Shown here: one piece after another, positions 17,367 to 27,099 of the stretch | How the letters are laid out: every line of letters starts with the position of its first letter | Position numbering within the stretch: the stretch's first letter is position 1 | Origin: Palsa-1392 sp963819975 | GTDB taxonomy: Bacteria; Verrucomicrobiota; Verrucomicrobiia; Chthoniobacterales; UBA10450 | Direction of reading: 5' to 3' | DNA: 64,000 bases | NCBI GenBank assembly: GCA_963819975.1 | Contig: CAWFYE010000004.1 | Span: 414,265-478,264, forward strand | Program-made: the position numbers and the translations under genes | The notes under the pieces: model-generated | Seen by the model: the letters and a program-made list of their open reading frames with translations, nothing else | Database searches by the model: none | Told to the model about the DNA's origin: nothing

Positions 17367-19091
17367 ATGCAGAAGAAGTTATTCGCGGAGCTGGGACTCG
17401 CTCCGGAGATTTTGAAAGCGATCGAGCGGATGGGCTTCGAGGAAGCTTCGCCGATTCAGTCAGCCGCCATCCCGGTCCTGCTCGAAGGCGCGGATGTGGT
17501 CGGCCAATCGCAAACCGGTTCCGGCAAGACGGCGGCCTTTGGCATTCCCGCCATTCAACTGGTCGACCCGAGCCTGCGCGCGCCGCAGGTGCTCGTGCTC
17601 TGTCCGACGCGCGAGCTGGCGGTGCAGGTGGCGGAGGAAATAGCGAAACTCGCTTTCTTCAAACGCGGTGTGCGCGAGCTGCCCATCTACGGCGGGCAGT
17701 CGTACGAGCGGCAATTCCGCGGCCTGAGCGCCGGCGCGCAGATCATCATCGGCACACCAGGCCGGGTGATGGATCATCTCGAACGCAAGAGTCTGCGGCT
17801 CGACCAAATCAAAATGGTGGTTCTGGATGAAGCCGATCGCATGCTCGACATGGGCTTCGTGGATGACATCAAGACCATCCTGCGGGAAGTGCCTGACGAG
17901 CGGCAGACGGTTTTCTTTTCCGCCACGATTCCGCGCCCGATCCAGGAGTTGATCAAAACGTTCACCCGCAATCCGGTCAACGTCCGAGTGCACGCCGAGG
18001 CGCTGACCGTGCCGGCAATCGAGCAGATCTATTACGAAGTGGATCGCCGCTCGAAGCTGGAGGTGCTTTGTCGTTTGATCGACCTCGAGGACATCAAGCT
18101 CGCGATCATTTTTTGCGCGACCAAGATGATGGTGGACGATCTGACCGAGCACCTGACCGCGCGCGGCTACAACGCCGACAAACTGCACGGCGACATGACG
18201 CAGGCGATGCGAGAGCGGGTTATGGGAAAATTCCGCAAACGCGCGATCGAAATCCTGGTCGCAACCGACGTGGCGGCGCGCGGGCTCGACGTGGACGACA
18301 TCGAGGTCGTTTTTAATTACGACCTGCCGCATGACGGCGAAGATTACGTCCATCGGATCGGCCGGACCGGTCGAGCGGGCAAAGGCGGAAAGGCAGTAAC
18401 CTTTGTCGCCGGGCGGGAAATTTATCGGCTGGAGAATATCCAGCGCTTCACCAAGAGCCGCATCCGGCGGGAAAAAATTCCGTCGGCAGAGGAAGTGGAA
18501 GGCCGGCGCGCGACGGTTTTTGCCGAGGCGCTCCGTGAGACGCTGACGAAGGGCGAATACAAACGCCACGACGAATTGCTCGACCGGCTTCTCGAGCAAG
18601 GACACTCACCTACCGACATCGCGTCGGCGCTCATACACTTGTTGGGCGAAGACAAGACGCGCGCCGGGCAGGCGATCCCAGAAGATCGGCTGCGCCCCAA
18701 CTACAACCGTCCACCCGATCCCGGCGCGCGCGTCCGCCGGGAACGGAGTCGCGATGACTACGACACCAACCGAGCACCGCGCGGAAAGCGCGAGCGAAAT
18801 GAGCGTCCGCCGCGGAGCGGACCGCGCGAAGAGGCCGGCATGGTATCCCACGAAGCTGGGATGGTGCGTCTGGCGTTTAACGCCGGCCGCGCTCATGAGG
18901 TGCAACCCGGAGATTTCGTCGGCGTGATCGCGGGCGTGACCGCCATTCCAAAGGGCGAGATCGGCGCGATCCATTTGCAGGCAACCAAGACCCTGGTCGA
19001 TGTCGCGGAAGCGCGCGTCCCATTACTCCTCAAAAAACTGAACGGGATTCAGTTCAAAGGACGAAAACTCCTGGTCAAAGTGTCGAAGTGA
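17367..19091 (+). CDS. deaD: DEAD-box RNA helicase (DeaD/CsdA type)
   Basis: 574 residues. It unwinds RNA with ATP, typically in ribosome assembly, mRNA decay and cold adaptation. Motifs in order: Q motif region MGFEEASPIQ, Walker A QTGSGKT near residue 49, PTRELA, GTPGR, DEADRM near 154, SATIP near 184, then in domain 2 ATDVAARGLD and HRIGRTGRAG near 328. An Arg-rich disordered linker (VRRERSRDDYDTNRAPRGKR) leads to a C-terminal DbpA-type RNA-binding domain (residues 500-574) ending KGRKLLVKVSK. It is convergent with the antiporter gene, seven bases apart. Confidence 0.95.
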   Translation: MQKKLFAELGLAPEILKAIERMGFEEASPIQSAAIPVLLEGADVVGQSQTGSGKTAAFGIPAIQLVDPSLRAPQVLVLCPTRELAVQVAEEIAKLAFFKRGVRELPIYGGQSYERQFRGLSAGAQIIIGTPGRVMDHLERKSLRLDQIKMVVLDEADRMLDMGFVDDIKTILREVPDERQTVFFSATIPRPIQELIKTFTRNPVNVRVHAEALTVPAIEQIYYEVDRRSKLEVLCRLIDLEDIKLAIIFCATKMMVDDLTEHLTARGYNADKLHGDMTQAMRERVMGKFRKRAIEILVATDVAARGLDVDDIEVVFNYDLPHDGEDYVHRIGRTGRAGKGGKAVTFVAGREIYRLENIQRFTKSRIRREKIPSAEEVEGRRATVFAEALRETLTKGEYKRHDELLDRLLEQGHSPTDIASALIHLLGEDKTRAGQAIPEDRLRPNYNRPPDPGARVRRERSRDDYDTNRAPRGKRERNERPPRSGPREEAGMVSHEAGMVRLAFNAGRAHEVQPGDFVGVIAGVTAIPKGEIGAIHLQATKTLVDVAEARVPLLLKKLNGIQFKGRKLLVKVSK

Positions 19092-19098
19092 CGGCTCG

Positions 19099-20301
19099 TT
19101 AGGAAGCTCTGGAGATGAGGGACTGCAACCGGGCTAGTTTCGGACCGGCGAGCGGCACGCTCAGCATCGTACTGGCCACCGCCATGAGGAGAGTCGCAGT
19201 GAAAGTCTCACTCGTGATGATGCGCTTATCCAACATGATATTGACGAAAATGATCATGATTAGAGCCTTTGTCTGCAGGAGCCAGCCGATGATCGAGGCC
19301 TCGCCCTTCTCCCACTTCAGGATTTTCCCGGCAATTTGAACACCGGCCAGTTTGCCACCGACCGAGGCGACGAGAAGCAGGGCGGCCGCCCCAAAAACAA
19401 CGAACCCGCCCACCTGCCAGGTGGTGCGCAGTCCTGTGGAAAGGAAAAACACCGGCATGATGGCGAGCAACACATGACCGCGGAAAAGATCCATCTGCTT
19501 TTGATCGAACATGGCGGCATCGAGCACGGCGCCAGAGAGAAACGCGCCGACCATGAAATGCAGGCCCGACCAGTCCGCAGCAAAACCTGAGGCCGCCAGC
19601 CATATGAGCCCGGCGTACCAACGGTCTCGCTCGGGAATCCGCCACATTAATTTTCGGACGAGAAAAGACGCGAGCGCGAAGACGAAGAGAAACCCGAGCT
19701 GGCGCCCGACCCGATTCCAATCGAGCAAGATGAGCGCGAGCACGCCCCAGATCGCAATATCGTCGAGACTGGCGTAACGCAGGATGCGTTGCCCGATTGG
19801 CTCGCGCAGGATGTGAAGCTTCTCCATGAACAGAACAAGGATCGGCAGGGCGGTAACCGCGCAGGCCATCCCGATGCCGACGATTACCTGCCAGGTGTGT
19901 CCTTTCGGACCCATCCAGTCGTTGCTCATCGAGATCATGATGAAAGCTGCCCCGCAGCCGAAAAGCAGCGGCACGCCGAGGGCGAGTCCGGCCGTGATCC
20001 CGGTCTCGCGCCGATAGCGCCAGGCCCTTTGGAGATCGAGCTCGATTCCAGCCACCCAGACGAAGAGCATGACCGCCCACTGAGCGATGCCGTTCAGGTA
20101 TGCGATGACCTGCGGGCTAAAAACGAAGTTGTAATATTCCGGAAAAGCCGCACCCAGGACACCGGGCCCGAGCAGGATGCCGCCGATGATCTGGACGACG
20201 ACGAGCGGCGCGTAGTATTCCGTCCGGAACAGCCGCCATGCCAGATAGGGCACGGTGAAAATGATGACCATCGCGATGAGGAAAATTTCCGACGTGCTCA
20301 T
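19099..20301 (-). CDS. Cation:proton antiporter, CPA2/Kef type
   Basis: 400 residues from ATG 20301, with 11-13 hydrophobic segments. It should exchange Na+ or K+ for protons across the inner membrane. Signs are the GGILLGPGVLG loop near residue 40, AVMLFVWVAGIELD, the unwound helix IGMACAVTALPILVLFMEKLHIL, and the DDIAIW pair on helix 5, the usual ion-site region. No cytosolic TrkA-N or TrkA-C domain is attached, so it is a Kef-like channel core without the regulatory tail. A longer frame starts at 20454, but its extra 51 residues are Arg-rich and non-hydrophobic. Confidence 0.9.
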   Translation of the reverse strand: MSTSEIFLIAMVIIFTVPYLAWRLFRTEYYAPLVVVQIIGGILLGPGVLGAAFPEYYNFVFSPQVIAYLNGIAQWAVMLFVWVAGIELDLQRAWRYRRETGITAGLALGVPLLFGCGAAFIMISMSNDWMGPKGHTWQVIVGIGMACAVTALPILVLFMEKLHILREPIGQRILRYASLDDIAIWGVLALILLDWNRVGRQLGFLFVFALASFLVRKLMWRIPERDRWYAGLIWLAASGFAADWSGLHFMVGAFLSGAVLDAAMFDQKQMDLFRGHVLLAIMPVFFLSTGLRTTWQVGGFVVFGAAALLLVASVGGKLAGVQIAGKILKWEKGEASIIGWLLQTKALIMIIFVNIMLDKRIITSETFTATLLMAVASTMLSVPLAGPKLARLQSLISRAS

Positions 20302-20627
20302 GCGTCTTAGTTCGATTGCCGAAGAGAATTGGGGGCCACTTGGTTCAGGTTGCGGCGACACCTCTGGCAATTTTGCTCCCCGGTCAAATCCAAAGACGCC
20401 AAACCGCTGACCGTGACCTCGCCCGCAGGCGATGCGTCGCACGCCTCGGCGCAAGATCCAAGTCCGCCACGGGCGTTGATCGGTTCGCCAGAGGATAGCG
20501 CGACATGGTTAGACGAACGTCCAAGCCCTTGCCTTGATCGCGACTTCTGCTCCACGATAAACTTTTGTTTTCTTCCCTGAACAAAAAATCGTCTGGGAAA
20601 ATCGCGCACCGATGGAATCGTCTGCGG
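20302..20627. other. Divergent gap between antiporter and methyltransferase
   Basis: 326 bases separate the two divergent genes and should hold both promoters, but I see no convincing -35/-10 pair. A short minus-strand frame ending at 20307 carries a CxxC pair (EQNCQRCRRNLNQ) reminiscent of a tiny zinc ribbon. It has no credible start or ribosome site, so it is not called as a gene. No copy of the dispersed 9-mer is present. Confidence 0.5.
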
Positions 20628-21446
20628 ATGGCGGCGGAACGCGACTACGTGCTGGGAACGCACGATGAGGAACTGGCCCGGCTTGGATTGCAACATCGAG
20701 TCTGGCGGTCGATCGCGCTCGATTGCTGGCAGAAAGCCGGAATCACGCTCGGGAGTCGCGTGCTCGACCTCGGAGCTGGGCCTGGTTACGCCGCCGCCGA
20801 TCTGGCTGAAATTGTGGGGCCGGCAGGGAAAGTAGTCGCGTTGGAACGATCGAGTAATTTTATTCGCGCGCTGAGAGAAAGATGCCGTGTCCATTCGCTC
20901 GGCAACGTGCAGGTCCACGAGCTGGACTTGATGACCGATGAACTGCCGGAGGATTCCTATGATTTTTCCTGGTGCCGCTGGGTTGCGTCCTTTGTGACTG
21001 ATCCGGCCCTGCTCGTGCAAAAGCTCGGAAGAGTCATGCGCCCGGGAGGCAAAGCCATCTTCCATGAATACGCACACTACCTGACATGGCGTTTTATTCC
21101 CCGGTTGCCGAGTCAGGAGCGCTTCGCGGAGGAGGTCAAGGCCAGCTGGGCGGCAGCCGGCGGGAAAGCCGACATCGGACTTGATCTACCGACTTATCTC
21201 GCCCGGAACGGCTTTGCCGTCAGGTCCACTGTGCCCCGGATCTACTGTATTGGACCGCGTGACCATATGTGGCAGTGGCCGGCTTCCTTTGTTGGGATAG
21301 GACTGGCGCGTTTGCAAGAATTGGGGCGCATCGACGCCGATTTTGTGACCCGGGTGAAAGAAGAACTGGCGAAGGCTGCCGCGAATCCAGACTCGCGCTT
21401 GATTACCCCGCTCGTCCTCGAAATCGTGGCCGAAAAGATCACCTGA
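20628..21446 (+). CDS. SAM-dependent methyltransferase
   Basis: 272 residues from ATG 20628, starting MAAERDYVLGTHDEELARLGLQHRVW. The Rossmann fold carries VLDLGAGPGYAAADLAE (motif I), VVALERSS (acidic end of beta2), VHELDLMTDELPEDSYDFSW, and LVQKLGRVMRPGGKAIFHEY. The C-terminal half is a family-specific cap. The substrate cannot be told; small-molecule class I methyltransferases of this type modify quinones, polyketides or sterol-like compounds. Its stop TGA overlaps the next gene's ATG (TGATG), and the FAD enzyme follows, so the three likely form one operon. A TTG at 20565 would lengthen it by 21 residues; similarity does not extend that far. Confidence 0.85.
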   Translation: MAAERDYVLGTHDEELARLGLQHRVWRSIALDCWQKAGITLGSRVLDLGAGPGYAAADLAEIVGPAGKVVALERSSNFIRALRERCRVHSLGNVQVHELDLMTDELPEDSYDFSWCRWVASFVTDPALLVQKLGRVMRPGGKAIFHEYAHYLTWRFIPRLPSQERFAEEVKASWAAAGGKADIGLDLPTYLARNGFAVRSTVPRIYCIGPRDHMWQWPASFVGIGLARLQELGRIDADFVTRVKEELAKAAANPDSRLITPLVLEIVAEKIT

Positions 21447-22246
21447 TGCCCTGGACCGTTTCTCATCCCGCTCTTGTTCTGCCGCTCCGCCGCTTCTCGC
21501 CGCAGCCGCTCGATTTCGCCGCCCTTGTCATGGGCAGCATGACGCCAGACCTGGGTTATTACATCAATAACTTCACTCTCTCCACGTTTGCCCACACCCT
21601 GCCGGGAGTCTTCATCGCCTGTCTGCCCACCGGGATTGCTTTCATGGTCATGTTTTATCTCTTCTGCAAGCCGCTCTGTTACACGCTTCCCTCCCCCCAT
21701 CGCCAGGCCCTGCTGCCTCTTTGTCCGTCCTTTCCGACCAACGCTCGACGTTGGGCGATCATCCTGCTATCGCTTCTGCTCGGCGCCTGGAGTCATACAT
21801 TCTGGGACGCCTTCACTCATGAGAATGGCTGGTTTGTGGAACGCATCCCATTTTTGCGCCAGCACGTTGTCCAACTTAGTACCATTAATGTCCAGATCTA
21901 CCTTGTTCTTCAGGAGGTCAGCACCGTGGTTGGCTTCGTGATCCTGACGGTCGCTTATTGGATGTGGTTGCGCCGTCAGCCCAAGCCGCGGCCAGGTAGC
22001 TCTCAATCCGAGGCCTGGCGGTATCTATTTTGGATTGTGATCGCCGCGGCGGCGTTCATTATCGGCTATTTGGCGGCCGCGGCATACGCCAACGCGGCCT
22101 CCGCACATGGGTTCTTATTTTTTCGCATGGTGGTTTTCCGAACAGCTATTTACGCTACCCAGATCGGGGTGCCTTTGAGTTTCCTCGCTGCTGCCATTGT
22201 CTACGCCCAACGGCAGCGCTCATCGGAAGAGCTCACGCTTGCATAA
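21446..22246 (+). CDS. DUF4184 family membrane protein
   Basis: 266 residues, starting MPWTVSHPALVLPLRRFSP, the standard opening of DUF4184 proteins. The conserved MGSMTPDLGYYI, HTLPGVFIACLPTGI and GAWSHTFWDAFTHENGW contain His and Asp residues on membrane helices, as in the related metal-dependent YdjM/LrgB-like hydrolase folds. About six hydrophobic helices are predicted. Function is unknown. It is translationally coupled to the methyltransferase upstream (TGATG) and lies 27 bases before the FAD enzyme, so it may be a membrane step or carrier in the same pathway. Confidence 0.85.
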   Translation: MPWTVSHPALVLPLRRFSPQPLDFAALVMGSMTPDLGYYINNFTLSTFAHTLPGVFIACLPTGIAFMVMFYLFCKPLCYTLPSPHRQALLPLCPSFPTNARRWAIILLSLLLGAWSHTFWDAFTHENGWFVERIPFLRQHVVQLSTINVQIYLVLQEVSTVVGFVILTVAYWMWLRRQPKPRPGSSQSEAWRYLFWIVIAAAAFIIGYLAAAAYANAASAHGFLFFRMVVFRTAIYATQIGVPLSFLAAAIVYAQRQRSSEELTLA

Positions 22247-22273
22247 CCTCCCCCTGTTCGTTCAGGCGGAATT

Positions 22274-23845
22274 ATGAAATCGAAATACGACGTGGTTATC
22301 CTTGGTGCGGGTCATAATGGTCTCGTCGCCGCCTCTTATCTGAGTCGCGCCGGGCTGAGCGTTCTTCTGTTGGAGAAAAACGACTACATCGGAGGCGCTA
22401 CAACTTCGCAGCAAGTCTTTCCGGACTACGACGCGCAACTCTCGCGCTACTCCTACCTTGTCAGCCTCTTTCCCCACAAGATCATTGACGACCTCGGATT
22501 GAATCTGGAACTCCGCCGCCGGGAAATAGCCTCTTACACTCCCTATGAAAGGGATGGACGCCACGGCGGGTTACTCCTCAGCAACGCGTCGGAAACAGAG
22601 AGCCGCCGTTCAATGGCCGAGTTAACCGGGAGTGAGGCCGAGTTCGACGCCATGAAACGGTTCTATGCTCTGTCCCAGACATTCGCCGAAAGCGTCTGGC
22701 ACACTCTGCTCGAGCCATTACGGGCAAAAGACGACTTGCAACAGAGTTTCGCGGCCAGCGTGCACGGGCGCGAAGCATGGCGCAGCCTGGTGGAAGAACC
22801 GATTGGCCACGCGATCGAGCGCTACCTGCAGGATGACCTGGTCCGCGGCCTGGTTCTGACGGATGGCAAGATCGGAGTTTTTACTCACGCGCACGATCCG
22901 TCGTTACTCCAAAATCGCTGCTTTCTATACCACCTGATTGGAAACAAAACCGGCGAGTGGAAAGTTCCGGTTGGCGGCATGGGTAACGTGGTGCGCCAGC
23001 TCGAGCTCAAGGCACGCTCGCACGGAGCCGAGATCCTGACGCGGGTCGTGATCAAGGGGCTCGACGTCCTGACGAGTGCGAAAAGGACGGTGGATTTCGA
23101 AATCGAGGGAAGGGCGCAAACCGTTGAAGCCCGCTTTGTGCTGGTAAACTTCGGGTTAAACGTCCTGGCCAAGATCCTTGGACAAGGCTACGAAGCGGAT
23201 GCAACCGATGAGGGGTCAGTCTTTAAGATCAACATGCTTCTGCATCGTCTTCCGAGGTTAAAGGACCACTCCAATTCCGGATCGGACGCATTTAGCGGCA
23301 CATTTCACATCGACGAGAGTTATACCCAAATGGAAGCGAGCTACAGGCAGGCCGCTAAGGGACAGTTACCGACCAAAGTCCCGGGTGAGATCTATTGTCA
23401 TACCCTGACCGATGACAGCATCCTCTCTCCCGAGTTGCGAGCAAAAGGCTTTCACACCTTGACCCTGTTCGGCATCGACACGCCGTTTCCGCTCTTTGTG
23501 AAGGACAACGCCCTGATGCGGGAGCGCGCGCAGGCGGCCTTCCTCGCCGGCCTCGACCATTGGCTTGACGAGCCGCTCCAAGACTGTCTCGCAAAAGCGC
23601 GTGACGGCAGTTTGTGCATCGAGGGCAAAAGCCCGGTCGATATCGAGGACGCACTTGGTCTTTACCATGGCAACATTTTCCAGACAGCGCTCACCTTTCC
23701 GTTCGCGGAAACGAATGAGCAGGCCGGACAGTGGGGAGTCGAGACCGAGCACGAGAATGTTTATCTCTGCGGGTCGAGCGCGTCGCGCGGTGGTGCGGTT
23801 AGCGGGATTCCAGGACACAATGCCGCGATGAAAGTCCTGGAGTAG
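22274..23845 (+). CDS. FAD-dependent oxidoreductase, phytoene desaturase/PYROXD2-like
   Basis: 523 residues. The N-terminal dinucleotide-binding motif is DVVILGAGHNGLVAASYLSRAG followed by VLLLEKNDYIGGATTS, typical of phytoene desaturase-like and PYROXD2-like flavoproteins. A second nucleotide-contact region is MGNVVRQLELKARSHGAEIL, and the FAD-closing motif near the C-terminus is VYLCGSSASRGGAVSGIPGHNAA. It should oxidise or desaturate a hydrophobic compound with FAD. No carotenoid genes are near; the partners are a methyltransferase and a DUF4184 membrane protein, so a modified lipid or quinone is a reasonable guess only. Confidence 0.88.
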   Translation: MKSKYDVVILGAGHNGLVAASYLSRAGLSVLLLEKNDYIGGATTSQQVFPDYDAQLSRYSYLVSLFPHKIIDDLGLNLELRRREIASYTPYERDGRHGGLLLSNASETESRRSMAELTGSEAEFDAMKRFYALSQTFAESVWHTLLEPLRAKDDLQQSFAASVHGREAWRSLVEEPIGHAIERYLQDDLVRGLVLTDGKIGVFTHAHDPSLLQNRCFLYHLIGNKTGEWKVPVGGMGNVVRQLELKARSHGAEILTRVVIKGLDVLTSAKRTVDFEIEGRAQTVEARFVLVNFGLNVLAKILGQGYEADATDEGSVFKINMLLHRLPRLKDHSNSGSDAFSGTFHIDESYTQMEASYRQAAKGQLPTKVPGEIYCHTLTDDSILSPELRAKGFHTLTLFGIDTPFPLFVKDNALMRERAQAAFLAGLDHWLDEPLQDCLAKARDGSLCIEGKSPVDIEDALGLYHGNIFQTALTFPFAETNEQAGQWGVETEHENVYLCGSSASRGGAVSGIPGHNAAMKVLE

Positions 23846-23878
23846 GTGAATCCTTCTTAGGCGCGCTTTCTTCAGGAG

Positions 23879-26314
23879 CTATTCTTTCAGGGTGGCCTCG
23901 AAGAAGTAGGCGGTGAGCGGAGCCAGATCGGGGAGCGGCAGGCCGTCCGCGCCAGCAAGCGACGATCGGTCGAGCGTTAGCTTGAGATTCCCGGCGAGCC
24001 GCTCTTCGAACTGAAGCTTTTTACAATCGTTAGGCCTAAAACGCAAAAATTCGGTGGCCGCAGCCGGGAAAAGGACTCGCGTCCCCTGCAACTCTTCTTT
24101 CGGGTAAAGATTGACCACGACGAGGAAACGTTGCCGCGAAACCGGATCGAAACGAAGAAAAGCATAGAGCCAATGCCCGCCCGCCGGCTCCGAGCCGGCC
24201 TGGCCGAAGTGTGGGTTTTGGTTGTTGGCCGGATTTAAGCTGAAAAAGGCGCCATCGCGGAAGGCGGGCTCGTTGGTAATCGCCAAGAGACGGCCGTAAT
24301 CGTGGCGCAAATTTTTTTGCTCGCCGGAGAGCTCGGCGCCGTCGTATTTGTGACCGTTCGTCCATTTCAGGAACTCGGGCATCGACCAATAATCGAAGAT
24401 CGATGTGCGCGCGTCGTCGTCGCCGAATCCTTCCGCGCCGTCCGCTGGTTCACCCTCCTCCTGGCCATTGTAGAGCATGACTGGACCACGACCGATGCCA
24501 TAGAGGATCGCGGCCACAGGGCGTCCGACATTCATCCCAATCCCGCCCCAATTTCCGCGGCCTGCAAGTCGGACCTCGTCGTGGTTCTCGGCATAGCGAA
24601 CGGAGTTTTCGAAAATGAAATCGTCGGAGCGCGCTTGGTCTATGTCATTCGCCCAACCCGGGCCGTCGTAGATGTTTTTCACGGCCTTGTAGCTCGGATC
24701 GTCGTAAACCGCGTCGAAGCCGGCGTCGAGCAGGTCGAACATGACGTTCGATCTGCCGCCGTGCAGGCGAGAGATGATCGGATCGTTACCCGGTACCTTG
24801 GCCGGATCGCTATCGTAGGCTTCACCGATGAAGAAGACGCCAGGCGAGCGTTTGCGGGCCTCATGAATGAGCCATTTCCAAAACTCCGGCGGCTCCATGT
24901 GCGACATATCGCAGCGAAAACCATCCACCCCCATCGCCTGCCAGTAGGCGATCACCTGATCCATTTTCGTCCAGGTATCCGGGAGCTTCTTTTCCGGCGT
25001 GAGCGCGTTCGGATACTCCCGGCGCCGCTTTGTCGGGTCCGTGAAATCGAAACCGTAGTTTAGTTTCACCGTCTCGTACCAATCACCCAGGCCCGGTTTC
25101 CAGCTCGCCACATTATTGCCCGTGACCCTGCCGAACTCGGTTTCTCCGTTGAAGAGGCCGTCACATTTCATCCCTTCGAGTTTGCAGGTCGGGCTAATCG
25201 GCACGCCGTCCTGGCAAGTCGGCAACCGGAGCGGTGGACCGTCGGCGTCCGGTTGGAGATAGAAAAAATTGTTTCGAGGATCGAAGAAGGCTGAGCGGTC
25301 GTCGTTCGTCCCAAAATCAATCTCCGGTTTGATGTCGGAGTGATAACAACGCGCGACATGATTCGGGATGAAATCGATCAGCGCTTTGAGCTTGTGCGCA
25401 TGTATCCGAGCAAGGAGCGCTTTGAATTCCGCGAGACGATTCTTCGGCTCGACCGCGTAGTCGGGAGAAACGTCGAAGTAATCCTTGATCGCATACGGGC
25501 TGCCCGCGATCCCCTTGAGCAGGTCCGGATCGTCAGCCGGCTGTCCAATCTCCGAGTGGTCCGTTCCGGTAGCCTGCTGCAAGACACCGGTCAGCCAGAC
25601 GTGCGAAATCCCGAGCGCCTTGAGTGAATCGAGCGCGGCGGCGTTAATGTCTTTGAATTTTCCCACGCCATTAGCCGCCACGGTCCCGTTAGGCTGGCGG
25701 GTTTCGTTCAGATTACCGAATAGCCTAACGAAAAGCTGGTAGATCCGCGGGCGGGGTGCATCGTGCCCGAGCCGGCCGCGGACCTTGCTCACCGGGGCGT
25801 CCTTCGCGGCCAGATCGACTTCGTAATAGTGCGGGATGTATTTGTCCCCTTCGCCGGCCACGACCAACGGATCAAGCGAGCCGAAAAGGCGTCCCCAGCT
25901 TTGATTGCGGCAGAAGTCCTTCGAGTAAATCACCACTTTGAGTTTCTTGCCTAACGAAACGAGCGGGAGACGGATGACGCAATCGCAGGCTCCGACCTCA
26001 ACCTCCAGGTCTTTCTCCGCCTCCGCGCGATCGCTCCATTTCCAGTTTGTCCAACTCCGTTGCCAAACTTTCGCGGTGTCGGTTCCCAACTGCAGGAGGT
26101 AAAGCTTGTCTGCCTGGAAGGGCAGGAAGACGGTCGATCCCTCATAGTTCTCGCCGAAAGGAATGACGGCTGACCCCGGCTCGGAGCCGGACTGGAGGGC
26201 AACGAAAACGGTCCGTTCCCAGTCCACCTCGCGGGAGCCGTAGTCGATCTGCAGCTTCTCCTGCGCGATCGAAAACTTCATAAATGGATCTTGGCTGGCG
26301 AGCGCGGTCGACAT
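23879..26314 (-). CDS. GH13 alpha-amylase family protein with N-terminal extension
   Basis: 811 residues. The catalytic barrel holds the four GH13 regions: DFIPNHVA near 315, GFRCDMSH near 466 (nucleophile Asp), FIGEAY near 496 (acid/base Glu) and YAENHDE near 578. Some 200 residues precede the barrel and resemble a beta-sandwich; no signal peptide is seen, so a cytoplasmic alpha-glucan enzyme is likely. The C-terminal domain is beta-rich (FLVVVNLYPKEELQG). The ATG at 26314 overlaps the stop of the upstream transporter remnant (TGATG). ATG 26281 is an alternative. Three exact 9-mer copies and one near copy are inside. Confidence 0.92.
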   Translation of the reverse strand: MSTALASQDPFMKFSIAQEKLQIDYGSREVDWERTVFVALQSGSEPGSAVIPFGENYEGSTVFLPFQADKLYLLQLGTDTAKVWQRSWTNWKWSDRAEAEKDLEVEVGACDCVIRLPLVSLGKKLKVVIYSKDFCRNQSWGRLFGSLDPLVVAGEGDKYIPHYYEVDLAAKDAPVSKVRGRLGHDAPRPRIYQLFVRLFGNLNETRQPNGTVAANGVGKFKDINAAALDSLKALGISHVWLTGVLQQATGTDHSEIGQPADDPDLLKGIAGSPYAIKDYFDVSPDYAVEPKNRLAEFKALLARIHAHKLKALIDFIPNHVARCYHSDIKPEIDFGTNDDRSAFFDPRNNFFYLQPDADGPPLRLPTCQDGVPISPTCKLEGMKCDGLFNGETEFGRVTGNNVASWKPGLGDWYETVKLNYGFDFTDPTKRRREYPNALTPEKKLPDTWTKMDQVIAYWQAMGVDGFRCDMSHMEPPEFWKWLIHEARKRSPGVFFIGEAYDSDPAKVPGNDPIISRLHGGRSNVMFDLLDAGFDAVYDDPSYKAVKNIYDGPGWANDIDQARSDDFIFENSVRYAENHDEVRLAGRGNWGGIGMNVGRPVAAILYGIGRGPVMLYNGQEEGEPADGAEGFGDDDARTSIFDYWSMPEFLKWTNGHKYDGAELSGEQKNLRHDYGRLLAITNEPAFRDGAFFSLNPANNQNPHFGQAGSEPAGGHWLYAFLRFDPVSRQRFLVVVNLYPKEELQGTRVLFPAAATEFLRFRPNDCKKLQFEERLAGNLKLTLDRSSLAGADGLPLPDLAPLTAYFFEATLKE

Positions 26315-26997
26315 CAGACCAAAGCAAGTCCGCGGCCTTGCTCTTTCAGCCGGCGAAAGGACTTTTCGTCGGCCGGCGGATATTCCTTCGAAGTCAGCAC
26401 CGTCCAGAGAACGGCGCCGAAGAACGCCGCCGCCTCGATATAGAACGAATAGCGGACGGTAATCGGGATCGCGTGGACATCGCCGGCCGCGGACATGACG
26501 TGAAACCAGTTTGTCATCATCCAGGGCAAACCGGACGCAATAACGGCGCCGAGACCGATGAACAAGCTCCGCATCGAGAAGCCGGTCGAGCGCTGTTCTG
26601 CGAGCAGTTTGTCGGCCACGAAAGCGCGAAATGGTTCCATGCTGATGTTGATCGATGCGTCGAGAATTTAGAGGAGCCCGGCGGCCATCCAGACGGCGCT
26701 GGCGTTCGGCATCGCGATGAGGGCAAGCGAGTTGAGAATCGCTCCGACGAGGAAATAGGAACGACGACGTCCGAGCCGGCCCCAGGTGCGATCGCTCATC
26801 GCCCCGATGATCGGTTGCACGAGGAGACCGGTGAGGGGCGCGGCGATCCAGAGTTTGGCGATCTGGTCGGGGCGCGCGACGAGGTATTCGTAGATCGCGC
26901 TCATGTTCGCCATCTGCAGGCCCCAGCCAAACTGGATGCCGAGAAAGCCGAAACTCATGTTCCAGATCTGGAAAAGAGTAAGACGAGGCTTGTGCAT
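26314..26997 (-). pseudogene. MFS sugar transporter (SLC45/GPH-like), broken
   Basis: One reading frame encodes the first six helices of a maltose/sucrose-type MFS carrier: FQIWNMSFGFLGIQFGWGLQ (helix 1), PIIGAMSDRTWGRLGRRRSYF (the A-motif loop), then a TAA at 26668-26670 exactly where relatives have LLWILDASIN. The same frame continues ILDASINISMEPFRAFVADKL through helices 5 and 6. The frame ends in the central loop (TSKEYPPADEKSFRRLKEQG) at a TGA that overlaps the amylase ATG, so helices 7-12 are missing. An in-frame stop plus loss of the second half makes a functional carrier unlikely. Its position upstream of GH13 suggests it once imported the glucan product. Confidence 0.8.
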
Positions 26998-27099
26998 AAC
27001 CCGGCGAAGCGGGCGCGACGTTACCGGAGAGACCAGCCGTGGGGCAAGACGGAAGTTCCGGGAGAGAGCTTAAGGGTTAACCGAGAAGGGTGCCGCCCG

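Noticed and set aside
17460..18605. 381-codon minus-strand frame opposite deaD
   Set aside because: It is the reverse complement of well-conserved helicase motifs and has no independent similarity.
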